NCBI RefSeq assembly: GCF_900460535.1
Contig: NZ_UHIL01000001.1
Span: 2,418,001-2,482,000 of the forward strand
Source: Vibrio parahaemolyticus
Lineage (GTDB): Bacteria; Pseudomonadota; Gammaproteobacteria; Enterobacterales; Vibrionaceae
Direction of reading: 5' to 3'
Length of the DNA stretch: 64,000 nt
In this document: positions 26,350 to 39,859 of the stretch, one piece after another
How the letters are laid out: each line of letters starts with the position of its first letter
How positions within the stretch are numbered: the stretch's first letter is position 1
Program-made: the position numbers and the translations under genes
Notes under the pieces: model-generated
Told to the model about the DNA's origin: nothing
Database searches by the model: none
What the model saw: the letters and a program-made list of their open reading frames with translations, nothing else

Positions 26350-27039
26350 ATGGCCCATAGTGTTTTTATCACAGGCGCAAATCGTGGTATTGGTTTGAGT
26401 CTGACAGAGCTTTATCTTGAACGCGGGTGGAACGTCCACGCTACTAGCCGTAACGTCACAGACAGTGACGAACTACAAGCTTTGAGAGCACGTTACTCCT
26501 CTTTGAGCTTGCATGAACTGGATGTTACTGATTACGCAAAAATCGCGTTACTTGCTCAGAGCCTGCCACCTATCGACCTTTTGATTAACAACGCTGGTTA
26601 CTACGGCCCTAAAGGTTATGGGTTTGGAAACACCGATGTGGATGAATGGCGTAAAGTACTTGAGATTAATACGATAGCGCCACTTAAACTGGTCGAAACG
26701 CTCTATCCACAACTGCAACAAGGACAGTTGAAAAAAATCGCCTGCATCTCTTCAAAAGTCGGGAGTATGACGGAGAATACATCGGGTGGCGGCTATATTT
26801 ATCGCTCGTCAAAGGCGGCACTCAATTCCGTAGTCAAAAGCTTAAGCAATGACTTAACGCCTGACGGTTTTACTGTCCTTGCTTTGCACCCTGGTTGGGT
26901 ACGCACCACAATGGGTGGGCCAAATGCACTTATAGATGCAGAGACATCAGCTCAAGGGCTGGCACAAGTTATTGACCAAAGCACCGTTGGACACTCTGGT
27001 CAATTCATCAATTACGACGGAACTTCGCTTCCTTGGTAA
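26350..27039 (+). CDS. Short-chain dehydrogenase/reductase (C-factor-like)
   Basis: A 229-aa NAD(P)-dependent oxidoreductase of the SDR family. The cofactor motif TGANRGIG is near residues 8-15, NNAGYYG follows at about 82, and the catalytic tyrosine and lysine are in YRSSKAALNSV (near 150). The active site is therefore complete, unlike the SDR at 9941. Start ATG 26350 (MAHSVFITG) was chosen because AGAG precedes it and the SDR fold begins there. The substrate is unknown. It lies downstream of the Fur-box peptide and may be iron-regulated with it. Confidence 0.88.
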   Translation: MAHSVFITGANRGIGLSLTELYLERGWNVHATSRNVTDSDELQALRARYSSLSLHELDVTDYAKIALLAQSLPPIDLLINNAGYYGPKGYGFGNTDVDEWRKVLEINTIAPLKLVETLYPQLQQGQLKKIACISSKVGSMTENTSGGGYIYRSSKAALNSVVKSLSNDLTPDGFTVLALHPGWVRTTMGGPNALIDAETSAQGLAQVIDQSTVGHSGQFINYDGTSLPW

Positions 27040-27160
27040 GTATTTTATAAAAAGATGAGAGGTAGGTTAGCTTTATGCTTTCTACTTCTCTGACAACCTT
27101 GAATTTCTGCGTTTCCTTTCCAGACTTAGTAAGGCTATCAAACAAATAAGGAGAGTGAGC

Positions 27161-27367
27161 ATGGCTGCGGATAGAGATCTGGTGAATTTTAGTGAAGATC
27201 ACGAACTCAACTACTGCTTAAGAAGCGCAGGGAAACGTCAGACACAAGCGAATCGCGATGCGTTGGTCGATTTAGGTAAGCAAGTCAAACAAGTCTCGGG
27301 CAAACGAGTTCTTACGCAAGATGATGTAAGAGGTGCCATTCAAAATCACGGAGATCTGTTTGAGTAA
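27161..27367 (+). CDS. Small conserved-looking protein, function unknown
   Basis: 68 aa (MAADRDLVNFSEDHELNYC...), soluble, rich in charged residues and predicted helical, with one cysteine. AAGGAG lies 7 bases before ATG 27161; a GTG at 27155 in the same frame is too close to that site. It is followed by a strong bidirectional terminator shared with topB. The family is not recognised. Confidence 0.75.
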   Translation: MAADRDLVNFSEDHELNYCLRSAGKRQTQANRDALVDLGKQVKQVSGKRVLTQDDVRGAIQNHGDLFE

Positions 27368-27386
27368 CACCACCACAAACAACAAG

Positions 27387-27419
27387 CAAAAGCGGCGCTA
27401 TCATGCGCCGCTTTTGTTT
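27387..27419. terminator. Bidirectional terminator, overlaps the topB stop
   Basis: AAAAGCGGCGC-TATCAT-GCGCCGCTTTT. The right arm and tail run into the topB stop codon (27418-27420). Confidence 0.9.
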
Positions 27420-29382
27420 AAGAGCTCTTTCGCTTTGTGGCTCCCGCTTTCGATGCCCCACTCTTTGGGTAGCTTCGCTTTTTACGCTTGAACGCCGGAC
27501 GTTCGACTTTAGGTAAGTGGCGCAGAGAATCCGGTATAGGCCCTGATTTTACTTGGCTCATCAATCCATCAATACGCTGTTCAAGTGCCTGCATGAAAGG
27601 TTGATAAGCTTGATTTCTTTCTGCCATCCCCTGAAGCTGGTGCTCCCAATGAGCGGTCATGTCAGGATACGTCGCATCTTGTGGTAATGCGTTGATTAAC
27701 CCTCGTCCAGCTTGCGAGCTGAGTATGGATTTACCTTGCCTTGTCAATAACTGACGCTTAAAGAGCGCATCCAAAATACCCGCACGAGTCGCTTCCGTAC
27801 CTAATCCATCTGTGTCGCGCAGAATTTTTTTCAACTCTTTATCGGCAACATAACGAGCAATTCCCGTCATCGCTTGCAGCAGAGTGGCTTCAGTAAAGTG
27901 TTTTGGTGGCTCAGTTTTTCGGTCTTTAATTTCACCTTCACGACATGTTAACACCGTGCCTTCACTTAACGGTGGCACCGCATCAATACCTTCGTCTTCT
28001 TTATCCGTTTTTCCCATCAGTGCTTTCCACCCCGGCGAAACAAGTTGACGGCCTTTAGCGATGAAAATGCCACCAGCGATGTCGAATACCAATTTCGCTT
28101 CGGCATAGACAGCCGCAGGATAAAACTGCATTAAATATTGGCGCGCAATGAGCTGATACACTTTCATTTCGTTGCCAGACAGTGCATTAACGTTGGCTTG
28201 CTTAGGCGTTGGAATGATGGCGTGGTGAGCATCGACTTTTTTGTCATTCCACGCTTTCGACTTAATCGATAAATCGGCACCCTTCACTGCGCTTTGCAGT
28301 TCTTTGGCGTTGTTTGCAATAGCGGATGTAACCGTTTCAGCTTGAGAATAATGCTCCAACGGCAAGTAGCGACAATCAGAACGCGGATAAGTGATCAGTT
28401 TGTGCTTTTCGTATAGTGCCTGACAAGTATCTAGCACTTGCTGCGCACTCATGCCATAACGCTTTGCTGCATCAATCTGCAAAGCAGATAATGAATATGG
28501 CAATGGTGCAGATTGCTTGGTTTGCTTCTGCTCTGATTCCTTCACTATCGCTGGCTGGTTCGCGATCCGATTAGCGACGTTTTCGACTAACTTGCGATTT
28601 AATACTCGCCCTTCTTCATCCTGCCATGGTTTGCAAGCCTCACTGGGTTTCCAGCGTGCGCGAATATCAAACGCCCCATTTGGGTCTTGATACGGGATCA
28701 ATGCGTGCAGCGTGAAGTAATCTTTCGGAACAAAGTTTTCAATTTCTTCATCTCGACGGACGACAAGCCCTAGAACCGGAGTTTGCACACGCCCAACCGA
28801 GAGCACACCTTGGTAGCCAGCCTTTTGTCCCAGCAAGGTATAAGCGCGAGACATATTCATTCCGTACAACCAATCCGCTCGCGAGCGCGCAAGAGCAGAA
28901 ACAGACAGAGGAATAAAATCACGATTGCTGCGCATTGAGCTTAGTGCGCGCTTCACTGCAGGTAAGTTCAAGTCAGAAATCAGCAAACGCTGTGTCGCTT
29001 CTTTCTTAGTTTTGGAAAGCTTGCAGTAGTCGAGAACCTCATCAACTAATAACTGCCCTTCACGGTCTGGGTCTCCCGCATGAATCACTTCGGTTGCTTC
29101 TTTGAGCAATTTACGAATCACGGTTAACTGCTTACTGGCACTTTTTCTCGGTCTAAGTTGCCATTGTTGAGGAACAATCGGCAGATCGGCCATGTTCCAT
29201 TTTTTGTAGCGTTCATCGTAAGCGTCTGGCTCAACTTGCTCTAGCAAATGACCAATACACCACGTCACCACATCACCATTTCCACAACGGATAAAGCCTT
29301 GGTCTTTCTTTTGGGGATTAGGTAAAGCAGCCGCAATAGCACGACCTAGACTGGGTTTTTCAGCAATAAACAGACGAGACAT
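27418..29382 (-). CDS. topB: DNA topoisomerase III
   Basis: A 654-aa type IA topoisomerase that decatenates DNA. The Toprim domain starts at [15 protein letters not shown] with E8, and the acidic triad D104/D106/E108 is in GDPDREG. The catalytic tyrosine is Y332 in [13 protein letters not shown], next to its position in E. coli TopB. The C-terminus is a basic tail ([21 protein letters not shown]) without zinc fingers. A hairpin lies about 25 bp upstream of the start. Confidence 0.97.
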   Translation of the reverse strand: MSRLFIAEKPSLGRAIAAALPNPQKKDQGFIRCGNGDVVTWCIGHLLEQVEPDAYDERYKKWNMADLPIVPQQWQLRPRKSASKQLTVIRKLLKEATEVIHAGDPDREGQLLVDEVLDYCKLSKTKKEATQRLLISDLNLPAVKRALSSMRSNRDFIPLSVSALARSRADWLYGMNMSRAYTLLGQKAGYQGVLSVGRVQTPVLGLVVRRDEEIENFVPKDYFTLHALIPYQDPNGAFDIRARWKPSEACKPWQDEEGRVLNRKLVENVANRIANQPAIVKESEQKQTKQSAPLPYSLSALQIDAAKRYGMSAQQVLDTCQALYEKHKLITYPRSDCRYLPLEHYSQAETVTSAIANNAKELQSAVKGADLSIKSKAWNDKKVDAHHAIIPTPKQANVNALSGNEMKVYQLIARQYLMQFYPAAVYAEAKLVFDIAGGIFIAKGRQLVSPGWKALMGKTDKEDEGIDAVPPLSEGTVLTCREGEIKDRKTEPPKHFTEATLLQAMTGIARYVADKELKKILRDTDGLGTEATRAGILDALFKRQLLTRQGKSILSSQAGRGLINALPQDATYPDMTAHWEHQLQGMAERNQAYQPFMQALEQRIDGLMSQVKSGPIPDSLRHLPKVERPAFKRKKRSYPKSGASKAGATKRKSS

Positions 29383-29406
29383 AAGGATTTGGAAATCAAA
29401 ATAATT

Positions 29407-29432
29407 AGGGCCACATTATCGAATGTAGCCCT
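29407..29432 (-). terminator. Likely terminator after the YdjA-like nitroreductase gene
   Basis: On the minus strand, an 11-bp stem AGGGCTACATT / AATGTGGCCCT (one U-G pair) with a CGAT loop is followed by a T-rich but imperfect tail. It lies 25 bp before the topB start. Confidence 0.5.
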
Positions 29433-29487
29433 AAGAAATCAAGGAAAAACTGTATAAATGAACAGTAAGCGTTATCTAGGTATGTAT

Positions 29488-30036
29488 TTATTGAAATTCA
29501 ACAAACTTAGACAAATCGCGCTCTGGCACTTTCATTGGAGTACAACCTGGTGTACCAAGGTATAGAAATCCAACAATTTCATCTTCACCTTCTAGGCCAA
29601 ATGCTTGATGTACCTCAGGGTGGAACATCCATTTACCTGAACGCCAAAAACCTTGGAAACCTTGCGCAACCGCCGCCATTTGCATTGCTTGAACAGCGCA
29701 GCCTGCAGAAAGATATTGTTCCAATGCAGGGACTTTTTCATGCTCGGTTACTTTCGCGATCACGGTAATGACCATTGGGGCACGAAACGGCGCATTTTTC
29801 ACTTTTTCGATCACGGCCTCATCACTATGGTCTGCAATCGCGGCTTTCACCAAAATATCTGATAGCTTCTTCAAACCATCACCTTGAGCAATCACAAAAC
29901 GCCAAGGGGTTAAGCCCGCATGGTCAGGAGCACGAAGACCTGCACGAATAATATTCTCCAACGCTTTGCCCTCTGGTGCTGGCGCAGATAATTTGGCGAT
30001 AGAGCGACGGTTAAGCAAAAGATCGAGAGCTTCCAT
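29488..30036 (-). CDS. ydjA: YdjA-like NAD(P)H nitroreductase
   Basis: A 182-aa FMN-dependent nitroreductase-fold protein of the small YdjA type. It aligns with E. coli YdjA through LLNRRSIAKL, GLRAPDHAGLTPWRF, NAPFRAPMVITVIAK, AGCAVQAMQMAAVAQGFQGFWRSG and IVGFLYLGTP. It is a probable homodimer; the natural substrate is unknown. In E. coli ydjA also lies near topB and sppA-ansA, which supports orthology. Confidence 0.93.
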   Translation of the reverse strand: MEALDLLLNRRSIAKLSAPAPEGKALENIIRAGLRAPDHAGLTPWRFVIAQGDGLKKLSDILVKAAIADHSDEAVIEKVKNAPFRAPMVITVIAKVTEHEKVPALEQYLSAGCAVQAMQMAAVAQGFQGFWRSGKWMFHPEVHQAFGLEGEDEIVGFLYLGTPGCTPMKVPERDLSKFVEFQ

Positions 30037-30164
30037 GAGCGAGTCCTTATTGAATCTAACTGTTATTTTCTTTGCTGCTCACTTTAGCATAATCCTCTCA
30101 CTCGAATAACAATCTGTTTTTTAGGGATTATCGTGATGATTCACACAAACCGAGAGCAACAGAA

Positions 30165-30192
30165 ACAAAAAAGCTGCGCATCACACGCAGCT
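30165..30192 (-). terminator. Terminator after fadH
   Basis: On the minus strand, GAGCTGCG-TGTGATG-CGCAGCTTTTTTG; a clear stem plus T6. Confidence 0.85.
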
Positions 30193-30215
30193 CTTGAGTC
30201 ATACAAAGCTCGATG

Positions 30216-32288
<2,073 letters not shown>

Positions 32289-32453
32289 TCAAACAAGCGT
32301 TTACATTTTTGTAACACCGATCAATCTCGCGCGAAAATATGCCAATTGTTGAGTGAGCGTGATAAGCTAAAAAAATGTTATCTTTTGAGATCTTAGAGAT
32401 AAGAACCCATACTTTGTAAGATTAGGGAAAGACTATCTCGTTATGGAGACAAG

Positions 32454-34304
32454 ATGAAAAAACTCTTCAAATTTATTGGTTTGATATTTAAGGGAATATG
32501 GAAAAGCATCACCTTTATCAGACTCGCGTTGGCAAACCTGATCTTCCTTTTGATGATTGCCGTGTTTTACTTTGCGTTTACCTACACTGGCGAAGGACGA
32601 CCTGTTATCGAGAAAGAATCCGCTTTGGTTATGAACCTTTCTGGTCCCATCGTGGAACAGCGTCGTTATGTCAATCCAATGGATTCAGTCGCAGGCTCTC
32701 TTTTAGGTAACGAGATGCCAAAAGAGAACGTTTTGTTCGATATCGTGGACACCATTCGCTACGCAAAAGACGATGCCAAAGTCTCTGGCTTGGTATTGGC
32801 ACTGCGCGATCTGCCAGAAACGAACTTAACTAAACTTCGTTACATTGCTAAAGCGTTAAACGAGTTTAAGGCATCAGGTAAGCCAGTTTACGCGGTGGGT
32901 GACTTCTACAATCAAAGCCAATATTACTTAGCAAGCTACGCCGATAAAGTGTACATGGCGCCTGATGGTGGCGTACTGATTAAGGGCTACAGCGCTTACT
33001 CTATGTACTACAAAACTCTGCTAGAGAAGTTAGACGTTTCCACTCACGTTTTCCGAGTCGGTACTTACAAATCGGCTATCGAGCCGTTTATTCGTGACGA
33101 CATGTCGGATGCGGCAAAAGAGTCTGCCACTCGCTGGGTCACTCAGTTGTGGAGCGCGTTTGTCGATGACGTGACGACTAACCGCAACATCAACGCCAAA
33201 GTGCTAAACCCAACGATGGAAGAACTGCTTGCCGAGATGAAATCTGTGGATGGTGATTTGGCGCAATTGGCCGTCAAAATGGGGTTAGTTGATGAATTGG
33301 CGACACGCCAAGATATTCGTACCTTATTCGCCAAAGAATTTGGTAGCGATGGTAAAGACAGCTACAACGCCATCAGTTATTACGACTACCTAGCGACGAT
33401 TCGCCCAGACTACACACTCGCAAACCATGATATTGCCGTTGTTGTTGCAAGTGGCGCCATCATGGATGGTCAACAACCTCGTGGAACAGTAGGCGGTGAC
33501 ACGGTTGCAAGTCTACTGCGTCAAGCGCGTAACGATGAGAAGGTAAAAGCAGTCGTGCTTCGCGTAGACAGCCCTGGTGGCAGTGCGTTTGCGTCAGAAG
33601 TGATTCGCAACGAAGTGGAAGCGCTAAAAAAAGCAGGTAAACCCGTTGTAGTTTCGATGTCGAGCTTAGCGGCCTCTGGCGGTTACTGGATTTCAATGAG
33701 CGCAGATAAAATCGTCGCACAACCAACAACACTGACAGGTTCTATTGGTATCTTCAGCGTTATTACGACGTTCGAAAAAGGCTTCAGCAAACTTGGTATC
33801 AACACCGACGGCGTTGGCACCTCACCGTTTTCTGGCGACGGCATTACGACTGGCTTGTCTGAAGGCGCGTCTCAAGCGTTCCAACTAGGCATTGAGCATG
33901 GCTACAAACGCTTTATCTCTTTGGTTGGTTCAAACCGAGATATGACGGTAGAAGAGGTAGACAAAGTCGCGCAAGGCCGAGTTTGGACAGGTCAAGATGC
34001 CTTATCATTCGGTCTTGTTGACCAAATGGGTGACTTCGATGATGCCGTTGAGTTAGCTGCGAAGCTGGCGAACGTGACAGATTACGGTATTTACTGGGTT
34101 GAAGAGCCATTGTCACCAACAGAACTATTCCTACAAGAATTCATGAATCAGGTGAAAGTATCCCTTGGTGTTGACGCAACAAGCCTTCTGCCAAAGAGTC
34201 TTCAACCTGTGGCTCAACAGTTCGAACAAGATGCAAGTCTGCTTCAAAGCTTTAACGATCCGAAAGGACAATACGCTTTCTGTTTGAACTGCCAAGTACA
34301 GTAG
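32454..34304 (+). CDS. sppA: Signal peptide peptidase SppA (67-kDa type)
   Basis: Inner membrane serine/lysine protease that degrades cleaved signal peptides. It has 616 aa, the long tandem-domain form. There is an N-terminal membrane anchor (about residues 24-44), then two S49 domains. The catalytic lysine is K206 (VGTYKSAIEP) and the serine is S408 (SSLAASGGYW), one from each half, close to E. coli K209/S409. GGAGA precedes the ATG. A strong terminator separates it from ansA. The sppA-ansA order is as in E. coli. Confidence 0.97.
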   Translation: MKKLFKFIGLIFKGIWKSITFIRLALANLIFLLMIAVFYFAFTYTGEGRPVIEKESALVMNLSGPIVEQRRYVNPMDSVAGSLLGNEMPKENVLFDIVDTIRYAKDDAKVSGLVLALRDLPETNLTKLRYIAKALNEFKASGKPVYAVGDFYNQSQYYLASYADKVYMAPDGGVLIKGYSAYSMYYKTLLEKLDVSTHVFRVGTYKSAIEPFIRDDMSDAAKESATRWVTQLWSAFVDDVTTNRNINAKVLNPTMEELLAEMKSVDGDLAQLAVKMGLVDELATRQDIRTLFAKEFGSDGKDSYNAISYYDYLATIRPDYTLANHDIAVVVASGAIMDGQQPRGTVGGDTVASLLRQARNDEKVKAVVLRVDSPGGSAFASEVIRNEVEALKKAGKPVVVSMSSLAASGGYWISMSADKIVAQPTTLTGSIGIFSVITTFEKGFSKLGINTDGVGTSPFSGDGITTGLSEGASQAFQLGIEHGYKRFISLVGSNRDMTVEEVDKVAQGRVWTGQDALSFGLVDQMGDFDDAVELAAKLANVTDYGIYWVEEPLSPTELFLQEFMNQVKVSLGVDATSLLPKSLQPVAQQFEQDASLLQSFNDPKGQYAFCLNCQVQ

Positions 34305-34322
34305 ATTTTCAGTAAGAAATAC

Positions 34323-34355
34323 AAAGGGCATCTCTACGTGAGATGCCCTTTTTTA
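34323..34355 (+). terminator. Rho-independent terminator after sppA
   Basis: AAAGGGCATCTC-TACGT-GAGATGCCCTTTTTT. Confidence 0.9.
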
Positions 34356-34468
34356 TTGAGCTCAACATCTCCTCAGATGACTTTCATATGCTGTGCGCCG
34401 AGCCTCGCATCTCAAGGTTATTTAGGTATATAATCCCGCCTCTGTTCCCCTACATGAAAGAAAAAACG

Positions 34469-35482
34469 ATGACTAGAAAACACATCTACATCGCTTACAC
34501 CGGTGGCACCATCGGTATGCTAAAATCGGATCACGGTTACGTTCCTATCGCTGGCTTTATGGAAAAACAGCTTGCCAGCATGCCGGAATTTCACCGTCCA
34601 GAGATGCCGGAATACACTATCCACGAATATGATCCTCTTATCGACTCATCAGATATGACACCAGCAGACTGGCAACAAATCGCTGATGACATTCGTGACA
34701 ACTACGACAAGTACGATGGTTTCGTTATTCTGCACGGCACTGACACGATGGCTTACACCGCGTCGGCTTTGTCTTTCATGCTAGAAAACCTGGGTAAGCC
34801 AGTTATCGTTACTGGTTCTCAAATTCCTTTGGCTGAACTGCGCTCTGATGGTCAAGCAAACTTACTAAATGCTCTGCACATCGCAGCAAACTACCCAATC
34901 AACGAAGTCACCTTATTCTTCAACAATCAGTTGATGCGTGGCAACCGCAGCACAAAATCTCATGCTGACGGCTTTAATGCATTTACGTCACCAAACTTGC
35001 CGCCATTGTTGGAAGCGGGCATCAACATTCAGATTAGCAACAGCATCAAGGTGAACGCGCAACCTGAAGGTGAGTTCAAAGTTCACAACATTACTCCTCA
35101 ACCAATCGGAGTGATCACAATGTATCCGGGTATTTCGCATGAAGTTATCCGCAATACCTTGCTTCAGCCAGTGAATGCAATGATTTTGCTAACCTTTGGT
35201 GTGGGTAACGCTCCGCAAAACCCAGAACTACTAGGCCATCTTAAAGAAGCCTCTGAGCGTGGTGTTATTGTGGTCAACCTGACTCAATGTTTGGCTGGTA
35301 AAGTCAACATGGGCGGTTATGCGACAGGCTGTGCGTTGGCAGATGCAGGCGTAATTAGCGGTTACGATATGACGCCAGAAGCGGCGCTCGCAAAACTGCA
35401 CTTCTTATTGAGCCAAAACCTGTCTTACGAAGAAGTAAAAGAGAAAATGCAGGAAGTACTGCGTGGCGAAATGAGCCTGTAA
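34469..35482 (+). CDS. ansA: Cytoplasmic L-asparaginase I
   Basis: Hydrolyses asparagine to aspartate and ammonia. The product has 337 aa, starting MTRKHIYIAYTGGTIGML at 34469. The N-terminal TGGTIG threonine and the second HGTDTMAYTASALSFM motif hold the two catalytic threonines. There is no signal peptide, so this is the type I enzyme. Frames to 34343 would run through the sppA terminator, so the long start is rejected; the ribosome site is weak (GAAAG). Near-identity with E. coli AnsA is seen in LENLGKPVIVTGSQIPLAEL. Confidence 0.95.
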   Translation: MTRKHIYIAYTGGTIGMLKSDHGYVPIAGFMEKQLASMPEFHRPEMPEYTIHEYDPLIDSSDMTPADWQQIADDIRDNYDKYDGFVILHGTDTMAYTASALSFMLENLGKPVIVTGSQIPLAELRSDGQANLLNALHIAANYPINEVTLFFNNQLMRGNRSTKSHADGFNAFTSPNLPPLLEAGINIQISNSIKVNAQPEGEFKVHNITPQPIGVITMYPGISHEVIRNTLLQPVNAMILLTFGVGNAPQNPELLGHLKEASERGVIVVNLTQCLAGKVNMGGYATGCALADAGVISGYDMTPEAALAKLHFLLSQNLSYEEVKEKMQEVLRGEMSL

Positions 35483-35516
35483 GCGCTTCTTCGAATCTCT
35501 AACAATGCTTAGATAT

Positions 35517-35547
35517 TAAAAAAGCCCAATATTGATTGGGCTTTTTA
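35517..35547. terminator. Bidirectional terminator between ansA and yeaC
   Basis: AAAAGCCCAAT-ATTG-ATTGGGCTTTTT, with A and T tracts on both sides. Confidence 0.9.
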
Positions 35548-35568
35548 CTTTGGCATGAAGTGACAGAA

Positions 35569-35853
35569 TCAATCGAGATTCGGGTTTACACGAACAATGT
35601 CACTTTCATCGGTATTGAACTGTTTTTTCAGTTCCTGTTTAGACTTAAAACTGATTTCACCACCAGCCGCAACCGTCATATGTTGCGCCTCGGTATTGTG
35701 TTTTGATTGATACAACATCACAGCTTGCATACACGAATCTCGCTGCTCTTTAGAAAGTGTTGTACCCTCAGGCCATCTTCCCGTTTCTACTGCATAAACC
35801 AAACGATCATAAACTTCTGGAGTTATCGCTTTTAATAGTTGTTCTGCGTCCAT
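35569..35853 (-). CDS. yeaC: DUF1315 family protein YeaC
   Basis: A 94-aa soluble protein of unknown function matching E. coli YeaC: ITPEVYDRLVYAVETGRWPEG, LSKEQRDSCMQAVMLYQSKHNTEAQHMT and KSKQELKKQF. In E. coli yeaC lies next to msrB; here a lipoprotein gene is between them. The name is well supported by sequence pattern; no activity is known. Confidence 0.9.
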   Translation of the reverse strand: MDAEQLLKAITPEVYDRLVYAVETGRWPEGTTLSKEQRDSCMQAVMLYQSKHNTEAQHMTVAAGGEISFKSKQELKKQFNTDESDIVRVNPNLD

Positions 35854-35954
35854 AATGTACCTTCTTATTACATTCTATTTACAGAACATAACGGGTTAAG
35901 AAACTGAGTCAAGAACACGAAAATGAATTGGTGTAACGGATCACAAGCAAAACC

Positions 35955-36776
35955 ATGAAAAAAACATACTGGTTACTCGCCAGCCTCACTACCCTTACTT
36001 TGACGGGCTGTTTTGAAGGCAACGTTACAACAGAAGAGTTGTGTCAAAAAACGCCAGAGCTCCGTTGTGAAAACCTCAATATGGATGACGGCCAATGTCG
36101 AATTCCTAGAACCAAGTTAATTTGGCACCGTTTTGAGCTACTGAAAAACCCATCAGAAGCAAACCAAATTACCGAATACAGCATCGTTGCTGATTATCGC
36201 AAATGTTTGGAGCTCGCGTCTCAGATCACCCCTATCGATCAAAGTGAGCTAAAAAGACAACGCTTTAATGCCTTGGTACATAGCATAGATGAACTCAAGC
36301 GTATCGTCGAAGAACTGAAAGGTTCTCAACAACCAGAGACGCTCTATTTTCTTTGGTCACAAACGGGCGATACACAAGCACGTCGCCAATTTTTACAAAT
36401 GGAAGGCACACCCCAGTTAAATACTGCAGAAATGCAGTATGCCTTAGCCACTTTCTATACCAATAGAGACGCAAAAAAAACGTTAGTCTTGCTCAATAAT
36501 GCTTTGGCTCTGTCAAACAAAGACAACCTAAACCCTGTGATACTTAAATCACTGGCAAGTATTAACCAAGGTTTAGGCGAGAAAAAGCAGGCGTACTTAT
36601 GGGCGATGGTTGCCAAACGATTTGATGTGCCTTTAGCAGATGAAAAGCAGTTGCAGCGTATGTACCACTTCGAGGATCCGAACCAACACGAAAAGTTGGA
36701 TAAGTTGGCCGATACGATTGCAAAGGCAATACGCAAAGGCAGTTACTCGCCCGATATGATCCCTAAAGACATGTAA
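35955..36776 (+). CDS. Predicted lipoprotein (DUF2989-like)
   Basis: A 273-aa protein with a lipoprotein signal MKKTYWLLASLTTLTLTGC, lipidated C19. The residue after C19 is Phe, consistent with outer membrane sorting. The mature part has four further cysteines close to the N-terminus, possibly disulfide-bonded, and then helical TPR/Sel1-like stretches (YALATFYTNRDAKKTLVLLNNAL, SLASINQGLGEKKQAYLWA). The resemblance to DUF2989 is from memory. The ribosome site is weak. The role is unknown; envelope assembly is a guess. Confidence 0.78.
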   Translation: MKKTYWLLASLTTLTLTGCFEGNVTTEELCQKTPELRCENLNMDDGQCRIPRTKLIWHRFELLKNPSEANQITEYSIVADYRKCLELASQITPIDQSELKRQRFNALVHSIDELKRIVEELKGSQQPETLYFLWSQTGDTQARRQFLQMEGTPQLNTAEMQYALATFYTNRDAKKTLVLLNNALALSNKDNLNPVILKSLASINQGLGEKKQAYLWAMVAKRFDVPLADEKQLQRMYHFEDPNQHEKLDKLADTIAKAIRKGSYSPDMIPKDM

Positions 36777-36777
36777 A

Positions 36778-36809
36778 CAAAAAACTCCCGCTTAGCCGGG
36801 AGTTTTTTT
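36778..36809. terminator. Bidirectional terminator
   Basis: ACTCCCG-CTTAGC-CGGGAGT with flanking A6 and T7. It serves the lipoprotein gene and the convergent msrB. Confidence 0.9.
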
Positions 36810-36882
36810 CCTATTGCTGGTGATTATGAGTGGTCTAACGGTACGATGAAAGGATAAAACACTCTTAACAGCAAAAATGTCA

Positions 36883-37326
36883 TTATTCGTCAGATTTGTT
36901 GAAAATTAACGACACCGAATTTACACAATAACGCTCGCCAGTGGTCTTCGGACCGTCTTCAAAAACGTGACCCAAATGGCTATCACAGCTCGCACAACGA
37001 ATCTCCGTGCGAACCATTCCGTGACTTAGATCTTCCAAATAGCGTATTGCTTCATTATTAAGAGGTGCATCAAAACTCGGCCATCCACAACCAGAGTCAT
37101 ACTTGTTATCCGAGATAAATAGAGGGGCATTACAGCACGTACAAGCGTAAACGCCCGTCTCTTTATTATGCAGTAACTTACCACTGAACGGCGGCTCTGT
37201 ACCTTGCTCTCGACAGACACGGAACTCTTCGTCAGATAACTGCTCACGCCACTGTTCATCAGACTTCGTTACTTTTTTTCCGCTTTGTTCCACGAATTTC
37301 GGTTCCTTCTTTACTATTTTTGGCAT
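36883..37326 (-). CDS. msrB: Methionine-R-sulfoxide reductase B
   Basis: Repairs methionine-R-sulfoxide in proteins. It has 147 aa from [11 protein letters not shown]. The zinc site is formed by two CxxC pairs (CTCCNAPLF and [12 protein letters not shown]), and the catalytic cysteine is in RYCVNSVSL. The open frame extends to 37383, but those 19 extra residues are unlike MsrB; no convincing Shine-Dalgarno is seen for either, so the start is uncertain. It is divergent from gapA, as in E. coli. Confidence 0.93.
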   Translation of the reverse strand: MPKIVKKEPKFVEQSGKKVTKSDEQWREQLSDEEFRVCREQGTEPPFSGKLLHNKETGVYACTCCNAPLFISDNKYDSGCGWPSFDAPLNNEAIRYLEDLSHGMVRTEIRCASCDSHLGHVFEDGPKTTGERYCVNSVSLIFNKSDE

Positions 37327-38625
<1,299 letters not shown>

Positions 38626-38661
38626 TTAGAAATCGTGATTAGCTCTTAACTGAGTTGAAAA

Positions 38662-38690
38662 AGAGGCGGCTTGATAGTCGCCTTTTTTGT
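38662..38690 (+). terminator. Terminator after gapA
   Basis: AGGCGGCT-TGAT-AGTCGCCT (one G-T pair) followed by TTTTTT. Confidence 0.8.
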
Positions 38691-38782
38691 ATCTGGAATT
38701 TGAGAAAAATCTCAGACGTACTTTCATAAATACTGAGAAGTGCGCCGAAATCTACCTCTTCCCCAGTGTAGGAAACAAGCAC

Positions 38783-39667
38783 ATGGATTTAAAAACTCTT
38801 CCTCCTCTAACCGTTCTTTCAGACAACGTAACTGTTGTCGAAATCGATAACGTAAAGATCGTTCGTATTATTCATGACAAAGCGACAGCAGGTATTGCTT
38901 TACACGGCGGTCATGTAGTCTCGTACGCACCACAAGGTCAAGAAGACTTGATCTGGATGAGCGAAAAAGCCATTTTTGATGGCAAAGCAGCATTACGTGG
39001 TGGCATTCCTGTTTGTTGGCCTTGGTTTGGCCGTATTGCTGCACCAGCTCATGGCTTTGCGCGTACATCCGAATGGGAATTAGTTGAGCACCGCGAAAAT
39101 GAAAATGGTGTCATCGTCGAGTTGGCACTGTTCCCAACCGAAGAAACACATCAAATTTGGCCACACATGTTTGATGCGCGTCTTCTTGTCGAAGTGGGTG
39201 ACGAACTCAAAGTAACGCTGAAAGTTCTTAATATCGATGATGAAGCTTGGACGTTCTCAGGCGCATTACATACTTACCTAAACGTGGGCGATATCAAACA
39301 AGCGCAAACAACAGGTATGGGCAATGAGTACATCGACAGCTTGAAAAATAGCGAAGTGTGTCAGGGTGGTGAGGTTCTTCAACTGACTGACACCATCGAT
39401 CGCGTATACACGCAACCAGAAGCTCAAATTTTAGTGAAAGACCCTGTTCTTAACCGCACGTTGAGCGTAGCGAACCGCGGCCATAACTCCGCAGTACTAT
39501 GGAACCCGTGGGCGGAAGGTGCACAAGGGATGGGAGATATGGCTGACAATGGCTATGAAACCATGCTGTGTGTGGAATCTGCCCTTCATGCACCAAGTAT
39601 TGAAGAAGGCAAGACTCTTGAGCCAGGCGAGAACTACGAGCTCGTGACAGTGATTGCTGCACAATAA
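38783..39667 (+). CDS. yeaD: D-hexose-6-phosphate mutarotase (YeaD)
   Basis: Aldose-1-epimerase-fold enzyme interconverting anomers of glucose-6-phosphate and related sugars. It has 294 aa from MDLKTLPPLTVL; AGGAAA precedes ATG 38783, while the longer frame to 38687 runs through the gapA terminator. Motifs are HGGHVVSYAPQG, RGGIPVCWPWFG, HGFARTSEWEL (catalytic His), LHTYLNVGD and VLWNPWAEGA. It follows gapA, as in E. coli, linking it to glycolysis. Confidence 0.94.
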   Translation: MDLKTLPPLTVLSDNVTVVEIDNVKIVRIIHDKATAGIALHGGHVVSYAPQGQEDLIWMSEKAIFDGKAALRGGIPVCWPWFGRIAAPAHGFARTSEWELVEHRENENGVIVELALFPTEETHQIWPHMFDARLLVEVGDELKVTLKVLNIDDEAWTFSGALHTYLNVGDIKQAQTTGMGNEYIDSLKNSEVCQGGEVLQLTDTIDRVYTQPEAQILVKDPVLNRTLSVANRGHNSAVLWNPWAEGAQGMGDMADNGYETMLCVESALHAPSIEEGKTLEPGENYELVTVIAAQ

Positions 39668-39674
39668 TCTTCCT

Positions 39675-39699
39675 AGGCCGGCTCATCCGGCCTTTTTTT
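39675..39699 (+). terminator. Terminator after yeaD
   Basis: AGGCCGG-CTCAT-CCGGCCT followed by T7, 8 bp after the stop. Confidence 0.9.
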
Positions 39700-39859
39700 G
39701 AAATCATTTCCGTTCTTCCTCGGTCACTTTCTAACTAACTCATTGGTTATCTGAGTTTTTTGACAATTTAATTAATAGATATCAAAAAAATTATTCATAT
39801 AAACCGATAGCATGCCGATACAAAACTCATAAGTTATAAATATATCAGGAAGACATTCC